From positions 2,963,501-3,027,500 of the forward strand of contig NZ_ASWH01000001.1 in NCBI RefSeq assembly GCF_000407545.1: DNA of 64,000 bases, read 5' to 3'. This stretch comes from Enterococcus gilvus ATCC BAA-350. Its GTDB lineage: Bacteria > Bacillota > Bacilli > Lactobacillales > Enterococcaceae. Positions 27,728-37,985 of the stretch are shown piece after piece (within the stretch, counting starts at the first letter, position 1; the number at the start of each line of letters is the position of its first letter). Both the position numbers and the translations under genes were made by a program. The notes under the pieces were generated by a model that saw only the letters and a program-made list of their open reading frames with translations, had not been told where the DNA came from and ran no database searches.

Positions 27728-28933
27728 CTATTTCAATATATCGATCAATTCTTTTTTCGCGGCTGCTGAAGCGGGCAAGTAGCTGAAGCATACGCCGATC
27801 ACCACGGAGGTCCCAATCGAGATCAGCACGGTCATCATGTCTGGCCGCACAGAAAACGGCAAGGCAAAGGACGCTGCGAAAGCAATCAAAATACCAAGAA
27901 TATACCCAATCACTCCGCCGCTCACTGTCAGAACGATCCCTTCAAATAGAAATTGGCGCTTGATCGACTTCGCATTCGCACCAAGTGCACGTCGAATACC
28001 GATTTCCTTGGTCCGCTCAGAAACAGAGATGTACATCATATTCATGACGCCCACGCCGGCAATAAATAGCGAGATTGCTGCGACTGCACTGATGAAAAGA
28101 GTCATTTGATCCAGCATAGATCCCAACTGCTTGATTTCAGAAGTCGGATCATAGGCTTGATACTCCCCCTGCGCCCGACTTTCTCCGTTCATGTTCAACT
28201 GCTTTAAGACTTTCGTCATCGCTGTATCCTGATTGACCCCTGTATTAAATTTAAGGGCCAATACGGAATGGTCGTCTTTTTTTCCTAAATAATGCGTATA
28301 GGTTTTTTTCGGAAAATAAGCAAGCGGTTCATAATTTTGCGGCCCGATCTCTCCAGAAGTATTCGCCGAAACACCCACAACGGTAAAGACTTGCCCCTTT
28401 AACTCGAACCCGTTATTTAACGCGGCCTCCTTCGACCCAAATACTTGCTTTGCGACCGCCTCATCAAGAACGACCACCTTATTTAGCCCATCGCTGTCCG
28501 CGGCGTTCAATTGGCGACCAATTAAAAGAGACACGGCGGTTTCTTTCGCCGGATGGACTGTCATCGTTAATTTTGTATTTTTATCATAAAAATCAACGGT
28601 AGGATTCCCGTCCTTCTTCATCGCTTTGTAATAAGAAACCTCCTTCACTTCTGGAAGGTTGGCGACCATATTTTTATCGGTCTGCGAGATCCCGCTATCT
28701 TCACTGACTAGATTATCAAAGTCGTTGTACTTGATGTTGACGTACTTCGTTTGTCCAGTTTCATCCGCGCCCGTCGTCTCAGATAAAATATTTCGTTTAA
28801 ACCCATTTCCTAAAGCCACGATCGTAATCACGGCGGCAATTCCTATAATAATACCCACCATCGTTAAAAAACTGCGGCGTTTGTTCTTGAAGATCGAACG
28901 AAAGGCAGTCCGCCAGAGAATGTATTTTCTCAT
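27728..28933 (-). CDS. MacB-like ABC transporter permease
   Basis: This 401-residue protein has one N-terminal membrane helix (about 20-43), a large extracytoplasmic domain (about 45-275) and three C-terminal helices with the FtsX-type motif ERTKEIGIRRALGA. It matches the permease of MacAB/YknXYZ systems, which expel peptides, lipophilic compounds or antimicrobials. It overlaps the ATPase gene by ATGA and is the last gene of a three-gene operon. The substrate is unknown. Confidence 0.88.
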   Translation of the reverse strand: MRKYILWRTAFRSIFKNKRRSFLTMVGIIIGIAAVITIVALGNGFKRNILSETTGADETGQTKYVNIKYNDFDNLVSEDSGISQTDKNMVANLPEVKEVSYYKAMKKDGNPTVDFYDKNTKLTMTVHPAKETAVSLLIGRQLNAADSDGLNKVVVLDEAVAKQVFGSKEAALNNGFELKGQVFTVVGVSANTSGEIGPQNYEPLAYFPKKTYTHYLGKKDDHSVLALKFNTGVNQDTAMTKVLKQLNMNGESRAQGEYQAYDPTSEIKQLGSMLDQMTLFISAVAAISLFIAGVGVMNMMYISVSERTKEIGIRRALGANAKSIKRQFLFEGIVLTVSGGVIGYILGILIAFAASFALPFSVRPDMMTVLISIGTSVVIGVCFSYLPASAAAKKELIDILK

Positions 28934-29607
28934 GATTGCAGCACCTCCTCGATCATCTTTCCATCTCGGATTTTCAATAAGCGGTCACAGTAGGCGACTG
29001 TCTCTGGATCATGCGTCACCAAGATGATCGTCACCCCTTCCTCATTCAACTGCTTGAACAATTGCATGATGTCCTCTGTTGTATGGGTGTCTAGCGCCCC
29101 CGTAGGTTCATCCGCAATAATAAAGTTGGGACGATTGATCAATGCTCGGGCGATCGCCACACGCTGCTGCTGCCCACCGGATAACTGCTTCGGCAATTGA
29201 TCTAACTTGTCTGCTAATCCGACCCTAGCCAACGCATGCTTTACTTTCTTCTGCGTCTCATTGTGTTTCGCACCGCTGTACAAAAGAGGCAATTCAACAT
29301 TTTCCGCAACCGTTAAATTCTCGATCAAACTAAAATTTTGAAAAACGAAGCCAACAGAACGATTCCGTATCTCAGACAATTCATCGTCTTTGAAATGCGT
29401 GATCTCCCGACCATTAAACAAATACTCCCCTTCAAACTGTCGATCGATGAACCCCAGCAAATTGATCAACGTGGATTTTCCTGAGCCAGAAGGCCCCATA
29501 ATAGCCACAAATTCTCCAGCTTCGATTGAAAAATTAATGTCGTCTAAAACAGGCACTCTTGTTTCCCCTGTTTCATAATACTTATAGATATGTGCCAAGC
29601 TAATCAT
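28930..29607 (-). CDS. MacB-like ABC transporter ATPase
   Basis: This 225-residue ATPase has Walker [10 protein letters not shown] (38-46), signature LSGGQQQR and Walker [13 protein letters not shown]. It belongs to the lipoprotein/macrolide exporter (LolD/MacB/YknY) group. A GTG two codons upstream is possible, but AGGTGAG is better spaced for ATG at 29607. That start overlaps the stop of the adaptor gene by 8 bases. It powers the permease at 27728-28933. Confidence 0.9.
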   Translation of the reverse strand: MISLAHIYKYYETGETRVPVLDDINFSIEAGEFVAIMGPSGSGKSTLINLLGFIDRQFEGEYLFNGREITHFKDDELSEIRNRSVGFVFQNFSLIENLTVAENVELPLLYSGAKHNETQKKVKHALARVGLADKLDQLPKQLSGGQQQRVAIARALINRPNFIIADEPTGALDTHTTEDIMQLFKQLNEEGVTIILVTHDPETVAYCDRLLKIRDGKMIEEVLQS

Positions 29608-30745
29608 TGGCACTCACCTGAACTTCTGATCCGTCCTTCAACGCGTCATCTGGATTTTCAATGATTTGATCCTTGTCCTTCAATCCTTTTTGAATGATCG
29701 TGCGCCCATTGACAGCCAACGTTTGAACGACCGTTTTCTTCGCTTTTCCATCCTCATACTTATAGACATATTGTTCATTTCCTGTTTTCTTAAGTGCAGA
29801 CGACGGTAATAGAAGCTGTTTTTGCTGCAACGTGATCAATGTCGATAAATCATCCGTCCAAGGGAAATTCCCCTCCACAGTAAATGCATAAGAGGCAACA
29901 TTGCTGTTGTCCCCGCTCGTCGGTATAGCACTCGCAGCAATCGATTTAATCGTTCCCTCCACTTTTTTGTCATTGCCCACCGTCGTGACCTGAACGGTTT
30001 GCCCCGGCACCAATTTGTCTAGATCGTATTCCGTGACGGTACCTTTGACTTGCTTTTCTTTGCTGGAAACTGCGACTACTGGAACCTCTGGAGAGCCCTT
30101 TCCCTTTTCATCCACAGACGCCACGCCCGCAATTTCAGCACTCACCGTCGCTGACGCTTGCTTTTGCTGCCCAGCAAGCACATCTTTAGCAGATTGGACT
30201 TCCTCATAAGCCCCCTGCACCGCAAAACGAGACTGACTCAACTGGTCATTGGCCGTCTGCAATTCCCCTTGCTGCTGCTTTAATTGTTCATTCAAAGCAG
30301 CCTTTTCTTCCTCATCTTTCGCACGAGCCAGCTTCTGCTGCGTCTCACCAATTTGATTCGATAGCGTTTTCACTTGTCTTTCCCCAGCAGCAACAGTCGC
30401 TTCAGCCTGAGACGCATCAAGAGAACTCTTATTCACCGCATGCTGCTGCGTGATCGTTTCATTTTGAGCCGTATCATTCTGATACTCGATCAAAGGCGTG
30501 CCCACCGCCACTTCTTGCCCATTGCTTACAGGAACATTTTTGATCGTTCCTTTATTCGCATCTAAAAAATAAAGCTGACGCTTCAACGGTTCCACTTTCC
30601 CCTTCAACTGCAAAGGATCTGCTGTTTTTACTGTATACACCTGATACGAAGCTGCATCCTTTTTACCACCGAATGCAAAAAAAGCACCCCCTGCTATAAC
30701 CAAACCAGTGACGCCAGCAATAATGATCTTTGTCTTCTTCTTCAT
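29600..30745 (-). CDS. HlyD/MacA-like efflux adaptor
   Basis: This 381-residue membrane-fusion-type protein has an N-terminal signal anchor (KIIIAGVTGLVIAGGAFFAFG), a lipoyl/barrel half, a long alpha-helical hairpin rich in Gln, Glu and Lys (about 90-200, coiled coil) and C-terminal beta-barrel domains. In Gram-positive bacteria such YknX/MacA-like proteins assemble with the MacB-like permease. The ATG at 30745 has GGGGG at 6 bases; one two codons earlier has no spacing. It is the first gene of the operon. Mildly AT-rich promoter sequence lies upstream. Confidence 0.87.
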   Translation of the reverse strand: MKKKTKIIIAGVTGLVIAGGAFFAFGGKKDAASYQVYTVKTADPLQLKGKVEPLKRQLYFLDANKGTIKNVPVSNGQEVAVGTPLIEYQNDTAQNETITQQHAVNKSSLDASQAEATVAAGERQVKTLSNQIGETQQKLARAKDEEEKAALNEQLKQQQGELQTANDQLSQSRFAVQGAYEEVQSAKDVLAGQQKQASATVSAEIAGVASVDEKGKGSPEVPVVAVSSKEKQVKGTVTEYDLDKLVPGQTVQVTTVGNDKKVEGTIKSIAASAIPTSGDNSNVASYAFTVEGNFPWTDDLSTLITLQQKQLLLPSSALKKTGNEQYVYKYEDGKAKKTVVQTLAVNGRTIIQKGLKDKDQIIENPDDALKDGSEVQVSAND

Positions 30746-30868
30746 GTCCATCCCCCAAATTAATCGTTCTATCCTCAGTTTATAGGGGGACGCCCCTCTC
30801 CAACATCGAATCCTCTTTCTTTAAACGAACAAAAAAGTAATATTGAAGAACACGTTTATTTCCATACA

Positions 30869-30900
30869 AAAAAACACTTTCCAAAAATGGAAAGTGTTTT
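30869..30900 (-). terminator. Terminator of the rplM-rpsI operon
   Basis: AAAACACTTTCC pairs with GGAAAGTGTTTT around AAAAAT, with a T tract on the minus strand. It lies 20 bases after rpsI. Confidence 0.85.
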
Positions 30901-30919
30901 GATCTTCTGTATAAACGGA

Positions 30920-31312
30920 TTAACGTTTTGAGAACTGTGAAGCTTTACGGGCTTTCTTAAGACCTGGTTTTTTACGTTCAACCATACGTGAATCACGAGT
31001 AAGCAATCCAGCGCGTTTTAGTGGTGCACGGAAATCAGGATCTACTTCTAATAAAGCACGTGAGATACCGTGACGGATAGCGCCGGCTTGACCTGCGTAG
31101 CCCCCACCATCAACGTTTACAAATACATCGTATGAACCAGCAGTTTCAGTAACACCAAATGGTTGGTTGATTACTAAACGTAGGTCAGCATGTGGGATAT
31201 ATTCTGCAACGTCTTTTTTATTTACAGTAATTTTACCAGTTCCTGGTACTAAACGTACGCGAGCAACTGCATTTTTACGACGGCCTGTGCCGTTATATTG
31301 AACTTGTGCCAA
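30920..31312 (-). CDS. rpsI: Ribosomal protein S9 (uS9)
   Basis: This 130-residue small-subunit protein starts [20 protein letters not shown] and ends with the typical basic tail [12 protein letters not shown], whose last residues reach the decoding centre and P-site tRNA. It is at full family length. It follows rplM after 16 bases in the standard bacterial rplM-rpsI pair, and a terminator follows. Confidence 0.98.
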   Translation of the reverse strand: MAQVQYNGTGRRKNAVARVRLVPGTGKITVNKKDVAEYIPHADLRLVINQPFGVTETAGSYDVFVNVDGGGYAGQAGAIRHGISRALLEVDPDFRAPLKRAGLLTRDSRMVERKKPGLKKARKASQFSKR

Positions 31313-31328
31313 TGAATTTCCCTCCTAT

Positions 31329-31772
31329 TTAAATTAAGTTTGTGATGTCTAATACTTCTGGTTGTTGTGCTGCATGTGGATGCTCTGCTCCACCGTATAC
31401 GTGAAGTTTCATGCCTTGAGCGCGGCCTAAAGTGTTTTTAGGGAGCATACCTTTAACAGAAGTTTCGACCAAACGGCGAGAATTTTTAGCACGCAATTCG
31501 CCTGCTGAGATTGATTTCAATCCACCAGGGAAGTTTGAGTGACGGTAGTAAATCTTGTCAGTTGCTTTCTTACCTGTTAATTTGATTTGATCTGCATTAA
31601 TTACAATTACAAAATCACCAGTGTCAATATGTGGTGTGAATGTTGGTTTATTTTTTCCGCGTAGTACAGATGCAACAACTGTTGAAAGACGTCCTAAAGG
31701 AACATCAGTTGCGTCTACTACGTACCATTTGCGATCTACTTCGCCTGGCTTAGCCATATATGTTGTACGCAC
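31329..31772 (-). CDS. rplM: Ribosomal protein L13 (uL13)
   Basis: This 147-residue large-subunit protein matches enterococcal L13 from [18 protein letters not shown] to [11 protein letters not shown] longer frame exists upstream, but the normal N-terminus corresponds to a GTG at 31772 with GGAGG 8 to 10 bases before it. It is transcribed with rpsI from a strong promoter at 31858-31886 through a structured leader. Confidence 0.97.
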   Translation of the reverse strand: MRTTYMAKPGEVDRKWYVVDATDVPLGRLSTVVASVLRGKNKPTFTPHIDTGDFVIVINADQIKLTGKKATDKIYYRHSNFPGGLKSISAGELRAKNSRRLVETSVKGMLPKNTLGRAQGMKLHVYGGAEHPHAAQQPEVLDITNLI

Positions 31773-31779
31773 GTTTTTT

Positions 31780-31886
31780 TCCTCCAATTTCAATTTCGAA
31801 TGTTTGACAAACACTTGAGTTTCCGGGGCTCTTGTGGGGCAAACAATACCATTTACCATAATACTTGCAAAGCCTTGTCATGTCAA
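31780..31886 (-). promoter_or_regulatory. rplM promoter and probable L13 leader RNA
   Basis: The minus strand has a consensus promoter: TTGACA (31886-31881), 17 bases, TATTAT (31863-31858). The transcript would begin near 31850. Its leader folds as GTTTG...CAAAC (31844-31802), with inner pairs CAC/GTG and GAG/CTC flanking symmetric AA/AA mismatches. Firmicute rplM genes carry an autoregulatory L13 leader, and this fold is a good candidate; a covariance-model match was not tested. Confidence 0.6.
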
Positions 31887-32003
31887 TGTTTTTCTCCTTG
31901 AAAACGCAAAATAGTTTCATTTCTTTATGTTTCTTCTACTATACAGTTTCTTTCGATATATACAGGTAATAATGAATAAAGAAACGAAATATCAAAATAT
32001 TTT

Positions 32004-32054
32004 TGCATAAATATTTAAAAAGTGCTTGCTTTTTGTATTTTACGATGCTAATAT
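32004..32054 (+). promoter_or_regulatory. argG promoter with ArgR-box-like site
   Basis: -35 TTGCTT (32026-32031), a 17-base spacer and -10 TAATAT (32049-32054) precede argG by about 55 bases. TGCATAAATATTTA (32004-32017) resembles the ARG box TGAATWWWWATTCA with two mismatches and sits just upstream of the -35. Arginine-dependent control is inferred. Confidence 0.5.
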
Positions 32055-32109
32055 GGCTTCAACACATTAATTAGAATTTAATGAAAAAGCGATAAGGGAG
32101 CAATGCAGG

Positions 32110-33318
32110 ATGAAACAAAAAGTGATTTTAGCCTATTCAGGTGGTTTAGATACGTCTGTCTCTATCAAATGGCTCGTTGACGAAGGATATGATGTGATTG
32201 CGTGCTGTTTAGACATCGGCGAAGGCCGCGACACGGAGTTTATTAAGAATAAAGCGTTACAGGTCGGAGCAACTGAATCTTATGCCATTGATGCTCGTGA
32301 GGAGTTCTCACAGGATTTCGTTTTGATCGCCTTGCAAGGAAACACCTACTATGAGAATTCTTACCCATTGGTTTCTGCATTGTCTCGCCCGCTGATCTCG
32401 AAGAAATTGGTTGAGTTGGCTCATGATACTGGAGCAACGACCATCGCTCATGGCTGTACAGGAAAAGGAAACGACCAAGTCCGTTTTGAAGTTTCCATCG
32501 CCGCACTTGATCCGAACTTGAAGATCATCGCGCCGGTCCGTGAGTGGAAATGGTCCCGTGAAGAAGAGATCAATTATGCCGCTGAAAAAGGGGTACCGAT
32601 CCCTGCTGATTTGGACAATCCTTATTCGATCGACCAAAACTTATGGGGACGTGCCTGCGAATGCGGCATCTTAGAAGATCCATGGGCCACACCGCCCGCG
32701 GGTGCTTACGCTATTACTGCTGAATTAGAAGATACGCCTGATAAACCGACGATCGTTGAGATCACTTTTGAAAAAGGCGTACCGACAGCTTTAGATGGAG
32801 AAGAACTTTCTTTAGCTTCATTAATTATGAAATTGAACACACTCGCTGGTGTCCATGGCATCGGCCGAATCGACCATATCGAAAACCGTTTAGTGGGAAT
32901 CAAATCTCGTGAAGTGTATGAATGTCCAGGTGCAGAGGTGTTGATGAAGGCTCATAAAGAACTGGAAGATTTGACTTTTGTCCGTGAAATGGCGCACTTC
33001 AAACCCGTGATCGAACAGCAATTATGCCAAATGATCTATGATGGCCTCTGGTTCAATCCAACGATGGATGCCTTGATCGCCTTCTTAAAGCAATCACAAG
33101 AAGTGGTAAATGGCGTATTGCGTGTGAAACTATTCAAGGGCAATGTGATCGTTGAAGGACGGAAGTCTGACAACAGCTTATACAACGAAAACTTGGCGAC
33201 GTATACTTCAGCCGACACCTTCGATCAAGATGCAGCGATCGGCTTCATTAAACTCTGGGGCTTGCCAACAAAGGTGAACGCAGAAGTACAAGCGGAAAGC
33301 AAACAAACAACTGTCTAG
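32110..33318 (+). CDS. argG: Argininosuccinate synthase
   Basis: This 402-residue enzyme has the PP-loop SGGLDTS (10-16) and the family segments [15 protein letters not shown] and [14 protein letters not shown]. It condenses citrulline and aspartate with ATP to argininosuccinate for arginine synthesis. Length is normal. It is followed by an unusual 375-bp structured spacer before argH, instead of the near-contiguous argGH arrangement common in lactic acid bacteria. Confidence 0.97.
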   Translation: MKQKVILAYSGGLDTSVSIKWLVDEGYDVIACCLDIGEGRDTEFIKNKALQVGATESYAIDAREEFSQDFVLIALQGNTYYENSYPLVSALSRPLISKKLVELAHDTGATTIAHGCTGKGNDQVRFEVSIAALDPNLKIIAPVREWKWSREEEINYAAEKGVPIPADLDNPYSIDQNLWGRACECGILEDPWATPPAGAYAITAELEDTPDKPTIVEITFEKGVPTALDGEELSLASLIMKLNTLAGVHGIGRIDHIENRLVGIKSREVYECPGAEVLMKAHKELEDLTFVREMAHFKPVIEQQLCQMIYDGLWFNPTMDALIAFLKQSQEVVNGVLRVKLFKGNVIVEGRKSDNSLYNENLATYTSADTFDQDAAIGFIKLWGLPTKVNAEVQAESKQTTV

Positions 33319-33620
33319 TCGCAAGAACGGCTAGACAGCTATGAAAGTGCAAGAGAAACCAGATGTGAGGCGGCTTTTACTTGCCGGTAAATAAAGCCGT
33401 CCGGTTTCACATCTTGCCATTGCTCTTAGGAGAGTTTCTTTTCCTGTCAGGAAATAAGGAAACCAGCAATGTTTTCATCCTGAGGTGTCTGAAAAGATGC
33501 CTCCTCCCTAAAGAACACGTTTTACGAACACGTGCTGCTTTTTGCGCGATGATTATTCTGTCTAACATCAGGTTTAGCAGTCATCGGATAGCCACTTGCG
33601 CAAAAAGCCCGTTCGTAAAG
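33311..33620 (+). ncRNA. Structured argG-argH spacer RNA (candidate leader or small RNA)
   Basis: Successive stem-loops cover the spacer. They are CTGTCTAG/CTAGACAG (33311-33338, including the argG stop); a long helix 33361-33414 (AGATGTGA/TCACATCT, then GGCGGCTTT/AAAGCCG plus CC); a two-part helix 33418-33471 (CATTGCT/AGCAATG enclosing GTTTC/GAAAC and TTTCCT/AGGAAA); a short hairpin 33482-33503 with a GAAA loop; and a long arm 33521-33619 (TTTACGAAC/GTTCGTAAA, GCTTTTTGCGC/GCGCAAAAAGC, GATGA/TCATC). No open frame is credible. I recognise no known riboswitch or T-box core. Confidence 0.55.
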
Positions 33621-33630
33621 CTGGATAGTA

Positions 33631-33659
33631 AAAAAAGACCGTCTATGCGGTCTTTTTTG
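33631..33659 (+). terminator. Intrinsic terminator just upstream of argH
   Basis: AAAAGACCG pairs with CGGTCTTTT around TCTATG and is followed by a T run. It stands 35 bases before the argH start, where it would end argG transcripts or act as the terminator of an attenuator formed with the upstream stems. Confidence 0.85.
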
Positions 33660-33693
33660 TTAAAAATTCGCAGATAAAAGTGAGGATAAACCA

Positions 33694-35064
33694 ATGGCAA
33701 AATTATGGGGTGGACGCTTTGATGGAAAAAACGAAGCATGGATCGACGCATTTGGCGCTTCGATTCCCTTCGATCAGCAATTAGCGTCACAAGATATCAC
33801 CGGCAGCTTAGCCCATGTCAACATGCTTGGCGAAACAGGCATTATTACGAAAGAAGAAGCGCAGCAAATTTCCGCTGGATTGCACATCTTAGCAGAAAAA
33901 GCCTTACAGGATGACCTTCATTTTACGATTGAAAATGAAGACATTCATTTAAACTTGGAAAAAATGCTTCACGACGAGATCGGACCTGTCGCCGGCAAAC
34001 TCCACACTGCCCGCAGCCGAAACGATCAAGTCGCCACCGATATGCATTTATACTTAAAGGAACATTTACAGGCGATCATTGAAAAAGTGCATCATTTCAG
34101 AGCTGTCCTAGTCAATAAAGCCGAAGAGCAGATTGATACGATCATGCCGGGTTATACCCATTTGCAGCATGCACAGCCGATTTCTTTCGGTCATCATTTA
34201 ATGGCGTATTACGGCATGCTTACCCGCGATCAGGCACGACTGGAAGAAAGTATGAAGCGTGTGGATATTTCCCCCTTAGGATGCGCGGCCTTAGCAGGAA
34301 CGACCTTCCCGATCGACCGTCAAATGACCGCAGATGAACTTGGGTTTAGTGATCTATATCGAAACAGTCTTGACGGTGTCAGTGATCGTGACTTCATTCT
34401 TGAATTTTTGAGCAACAGCTCGATCTTGATGATGCATCTTTCACGTTTTTGTGAAGAGATCATTCTTTGGTGCAGCCATGAATTTAAGTTTGTCGAACTG
34501 ACAGACACCTTCTCGACAGGCAGCTCGATCATGCCGCAAAAGAAAAATCCTGACATGGCCGAATTGATCCGGGGAAAATCTGGACGAGTGTTTGGTGATT
34601 TGATCGGCTTATTAACCGTGATGAAGGGATTGCCACTGGCGTATAACAAAGATCTGCAGGAAGACAAGGAAGGCATGTTCGATACCGTCCACACGTTAGC
34701 AACAAGCCTAGATATCATGGCGGGTATGATCGACACGATGAAGGTGCACACGCAAACCATGCACGATGCCACAGAAAAAGATTTTTCCAACGCAACGGAA
34801 TTAGCCGACTATTTGGCAACAAAAGGTGTTCCCTTCCGTCAAGCCCATGAAATCGTTGGGAAGCTGGTCTTAGCTTGTACACAAAAAGGCATCTACTTAC
34901 AAGATGTCCCATTGGAAGACTATCAAGCCATCAACGCTGTGATCGAAGACGACATCTATGACACGCTGTCCTCCAAAACAGCAGTGACTCGTCGTCATTC
35001 CTTCGGCGGTACGGGCTTTGATCAAGTCAAAAAACAAATTGCATTCGCCAAAACAGAGCTATAA
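33694..35064 (+). CDS. argH: Argininosuccinate lyase
   Basis: This 456-residue member of the fumarase/aspartase superfamily has the signature loop [12 protein letters not shown] and the substrate segments [10 protein letters not shown] and TYLHLQHAQP-like [12 protein letters not shown]. It splits argininosuccinate into arginine and fumarate. GTGAGGA precedes the ATG at 33694. No promoter was recognised in the 35 bases between the upstream terminator and the gene, so transcripts probably arrive by readthrough or attenuation relief. Confidence 0.97.
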   Translation: MAKLWGGRFDGKNEAWIDAFGASIPFDQQLASQDITGSLAHVNMLGETGIITKEEAQQISAGLHILAEKALQDDLHFTIENEDIHLNLEKMLHDEIGPVAGKLHTARSRNDQVATDMHLYLKEHLQAIIEKVHHFRAVLVNKAEEQIDTIMPGYTHLQHAQPISFGHHLMAYYGMLTRDQARLEESMKRVDISPLGCAALAGTTFPIDRQMTADELGFSDLYRNSLDGVSDRDFILEFLSNSSILMMHLSRFCEEIILWCSHEFKFVELTDTFSTGSSIMPQKKNPDMAELIRGKSGRVFGDLIGLLTVMKGLPLAYNKDLQEDKEGMFDTVHTLATSLDIMAGMIDTMKVHTQTMHDATEKDFSNATELADYLATKGVPFRQAHEIVGKLVLACTQKGIYLQDVPLEDYQAINAVIEDDIYDTLSSKTAVTRRHSFGGTGFDQVKKQIAFAKTEL

Positions 35065-35065
35065 G

Positions 35066-35098
35066 AAAAAACGACTATCCGAGTGGGATAGTCGTTTT
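35066..35098. terminator. Bidirectional terminator between argH and lacD
   Basis: AAAACGACTATCC pairs with GGGATAGTCGTTTT around GAGT. It lies between the convergent argH and lacD genes and serves both. Confidence 0.88.
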
Positions 35099-35099
35099 C

Positions 35100-36074
35100 T
35101 TATACATTGGTATAAATAGATGTCGCGGTTTCTTTTAATACCGCATTTAATTCTTCAATATTTTTTCTCCCTTGCTCAGACAGCCAGGTGATAGCTTGCT
35201 CGTCCCCTTCTTCTACAAAAGGCGCGACACCATTGGCCCAAGTTGCCCGGCCGCATAAAACGCCGTTAAAGGTTGAGCCGGACTGCTTCGCAAAGCGCAA
35301 CGTTTCCTGGAACAATTCTGCACTCACTCCTGCACTTAAAAAGATGAATGGCAATTCTGTCGCGTCCGATTGTTCTTTGAAATAGGCTGCTGCTTCGGAG
35401 CGACTGTAGCAGACCTCTTGTCCGTATCCCTCAACATAGTTCATCGTTACGGGTACTTCCACTTTTAACACATCGACTTGATAACGCCCTTGCGAAAATT
35501 CCCGCATCGCCTCGATGACTTTCCGCGGCTTCATTTTCGCATATTCCACCGATGTCGTGTCTGTGATCGTCGCGTCATAGGAAACGATCTCTAAGAAAAA
35601 CGGTAGATCCTCTGCTGTACATTCTGAACCGATCCGTTCCATGTACGCGCGCTTTTGCTCATTGATTTCTTCCGGTTCATCCACATCATAATAAAGCAGG
35701 AATTTGCACGCATCGGCACCAGACTCCTTCAGGCGTTTGACAGACCAAACATTTAGCACATCTGGCAATCGTCCTGGCGTGGTCGCATCATAGCCTGTTT
35801 TTTCATAAGCAAGCAACAAGCCGCAAGTCTGCTCACGCGCTTGGGCTGCGGGCAAGCCATATTCTGGGTCTAATAAGATCGCGGAGGCATAGGGTGTTAA
35901 TTGCTGAGAGACCAGTTCCTTAAATTTAATGACATCCTCTGTCGTCGCTTCTTTATACTTGCCGATCATTTTTTTCAAGGCCCCTCGTTGGTCGATCGCC
36001 AACGCCCCGATGATCCCCTCTTCATTCGTTAATTGGTCTAAATACTTCTTTTTCCCTGTACTCATTGTCTTCAT
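35100..36074 (-). CDS. lacD: Tagatose 1,6-bisphosphate aldolase
   Basis: This 324-residue class I TIM-barrel aldolase is of the LacD family. Lys204 in [11 protein letters not shown] is at the expected Schiff-base position, and [12 protein letters not shown] near the start is family-typical. LacD enzymes cleave tagatose 1,6-bisphosphate, and also fructose, sorbose and psicose bisphosphates, to DHAP and glyceraldehyde-3-phosphate. It overlaps the IIA gene by 4 bases and closes the operon kinase-IIBC-IIA-lacD. LacA, LacB and LacC of the galactose-6-phosphate pathway are absent nearby, so the entry sugar is probably a ketohexose. Confidence 0.92.
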   Translation of the reverse strand: MKTMSTGKKKYLDQLTNEEGIIGALAIDQRGALKKMIGKYKEATTEDVIKFKELVSQQLTPYASAILLDPEYGLPAAQAREQTCGLLLAYEKTGYDATTPGRLPDVLNVWSVKRLKESGADACKFLLYYDVDEPEEINEQKRAYMERIGSECTAEDLPFFLEIVSYDATITDTTSVEYAKMKPRKVIEAMREFSQGRYQVDVLKVEVPVTMNYVEGYGQEVCYSRSEAAAYFKEQSDATELPFIFLSAGVSAELFQETLRFAKQSGSTFNGVLCGRATWANGVAPFVEEGDEQAITWLSEQGRKNIEELNAVLKETATSIYTNV

Positions 36075-36529
36075 TTACGATCTCCTATGTTTTCATTTAA
36101 TAATGTCACGATATCTTTTTCCGTTTGTGCTGCGTTTAATTGCTCCGTTACTTCCTTTCGCATCAATAACCGTGCAACCGCCGACAATAGTTTTAAGTGG
36201 GTCGTTCCAGCTTCCGAGTCTGGAATGAACAACGCAATGACAAAATTTATCAATTGGCCATCCATGCTGTGCCACTCGATCCCTTGTTCCAAGGTAACGA
36301 TGAGGAGACTGGGTTCAACGATGGAGGCATCTTTGGCATGAGGAATCGCAAACCCGTCCATCATTCCTGTCGTGCCCTCGTTTTCTCGTTCAACCAGCTT
36401 TTGAAAAACTTGCTCTTCCTCAGTAGCTATCCCCAACTGAACAACCTGTTTTGCTAAAAACTCGAAAATTTCTTTTTGTGTCGCTAACGCTTGATCTAAA
36501 AAGACATTTTCTTCTCGAAGCATTTCCAT
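36071..36529 (-). CDS. PTS fructose-type EIIA component
   Basis: This 152-residue EIIA of the fructose/mannitol family has the phosphorylated His64 in [10 protein letters not shown]. It passes phosphate from HPr to the EIIB domain of the neighbouring permease. The frame is open further upstream across the IIBC stop, but AGAGGAA with 6-base spacing fixes ATG at 36529. It lies 13 bases after IIBC and overlaps lacD by ATGA. Confidence 0.9.
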   Translation of the reverse strand: MEMLREENVFLDQALATQKEIFEFLAKQVVQLGIATEEEQVFQKLVERENEGTTGMMDGFAIPHAKDASIVEPSLLIVTLEQGIEWHSMDGQLINFVIALFIPDSEAGTTHLKLLSAVARLLMRKEVTEQLNAAQTEKDIVTLLNENIGDRK

Positions 36530-36542
36530 CCTGACTTCCTCT

Positions 36543-37985
36543 CTATTCTGCGATCGCTGATTTATCTGCTTGTTCGGCGTTCGCTTTCTTTTCCTTTGCC
36601 GCGACACTGCTTTTTTGAATCAATCCTAGAATGACTCCGCCGACGATGGAACCAATTAAAATAGAAAGGACCCATTGGATTTTCCCCGTTACGACTGGCA
36701 GTACTAAGAAGCCGCCGTGTGGTGCTGGTACTTGGACACCGAACATATAGGTCAGTACCGCCGCAATAGAAGACCCTAGCATCATTGTTGGCAAGACCCG
36801 AATCGGATCTTTTGCAGCAAATGGAATCGCCCCTTCCGTAATATGCGTGGAGCCGAGAATGAAATTGACTAATCCCGCATTCCGATCATTCGTATCAAAA
36901 TACTTGCCAAAAAAGAGCGTGGCAAATCCTGTGATCAGCGGCGGTGCAATACAGGCCGCAGAAACGCCAGCCATAAAGGTCGTGTTTCCCTGAGCCAACA
37001 AGGCTGTCCCTGTAACATAGGCTGCCTTGTTGATCGGCCCGCCCATATCAAAGGCACACATACAGCCGACGATCACTCCTAGAACCAATGGATTCGAATG
37101 TTCAAATCCAGCTAAGAAGCTCATCATTCCCTCGTTCACGGCTTTCATCGGGCCTGCCAATAAAGACATGACGATACCAATGACAGCTACTCCGATCACT
37201 GGATACAGGAAGATTGCTTTCAGCCCATCTAGCTGTTTCGGTAGAACATCCAAAACTTTTTGCAGCAGTAAAATGAAATAGCCTGCTAAGAAACCAGCCA
37301 AGATCCCGCCTAAGAATCCAGTCCCGCCATTCATCGCAACGATACCGCCGACAAAACCGACCACTAATCCTGGACGTTTAGCGATGCCTTCAGCGATATA
37401 CGCGGCCAACACAGGAACCATCATTCCCATCGCCGCATCACCGACACTTTTCAGCATTGCCGCCGTCGCGTTGTACTGTGCATTGTCTGGATCAAACGAA
37501 TAAATTCCCCAAACAGCAAAAGATATCGCGATCAACACACCGCCAGCAACGACGAAAGGCAGCATATGGGATACCCCATTCATCAAGTTCTTATATATGC
37601 TGCGCCCAAAGCTGGTCTTATTTCCCGTTTCCTGCTCCAATGCATCCACAGCCTGATTCTCAGCAGAAAGAACACCTTTTCCAGCCAAGGCGTCATCGAT
37701 CAAACGTTCCGCGTCTTTGATGCCGGTGCTGACAGAGACATCAATGATTCGCTTCCCCGCAAATCTTTCTGGATGCACGTCTTTATCCGCTGCGATAATG
37801 ACTGCCTCAGCCTGCTTGATTTCCTCTGGAGTCAACTCATTTTCGACACCAATCTGTCCATGTGTCTCAACCTTGATCGTGATTCCTTTCTTTTTAGCGG
37901 CTTGTTCCAAAGCTTCTTGAGCCATATAGGTGTGAGCAATGCCTGTCGGACAACCAGTTGCTGCAATTAATTGATAATTTCCCAT
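36543..37985 (-). CDS. PTS fructose-type EIIBC component
   Basis: This 480-residue permease has an N-terminal IIB domain with the phosphorylated Cys12 (AATGCPTGIAHTYMA) and, after a linker (about 100-125), a IIC domain with about nine membrane segments including CMCAFDMGGPINKAAYV and GSTHITEGAIPFA. It takes up and phosphorylates fructose or a related ketose at C1. The IIA domain is a separate gene, unlike fused FruA. It overlaps the kinase gene by 19 bases. With lacD in the operon, tagatose is the best candidate substrate. Confidence 0.9.
   Translation of the reverse strand: MGNYQLIAATGCPTGIAHTYMAQEALEQAAKKKGITIKVETHGQIGVENELTPEEIKQAEAVIIAADKDVHPERFAGKRIIDVSVSTGIKDAERLIDDALAGKGVLSAENQAVDALEQETGNKTSFGRSIYKNLMNGVSHMLPFVVAGGVLIAISFAVWGIYSFDPDNAQYNATAAMLKSVGDAAMGMMVPVLAAYIAEGIAKRPGLVVGFVGGIVAMNGGTGFLGGILAGFLAGYFILLLQKVLDVLPKQLDGLKAIFLYPVIGVAVIGIVMSLLAGPMKAVNEGMMSFLAGFEHSNPLVLGVIVGCMCAFDMGGPINKAAYVTGTALLAQGNTTFMAGVSAACIAPPLITGFATLFFGKYFDTNDRNAGLVNFILGSTHITEGAIPFAAKDPIRVLPTMMLGSSIAAVLTYMFGVQVPAPHGGFLVLPVVTGKIQWVLSILIGSIVGGVILGLIQKSSVAAKEKKANAEQADKSAIAE

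Noticed and set aside
33319-33693. MITE or IS remnant between argG and argH
   Set aside because: There are several separate helices and no single pair of terminal inverted repeats or target duplication flanking the block, and a functional terminator closes it. A repeat origin is still possible but not supported.
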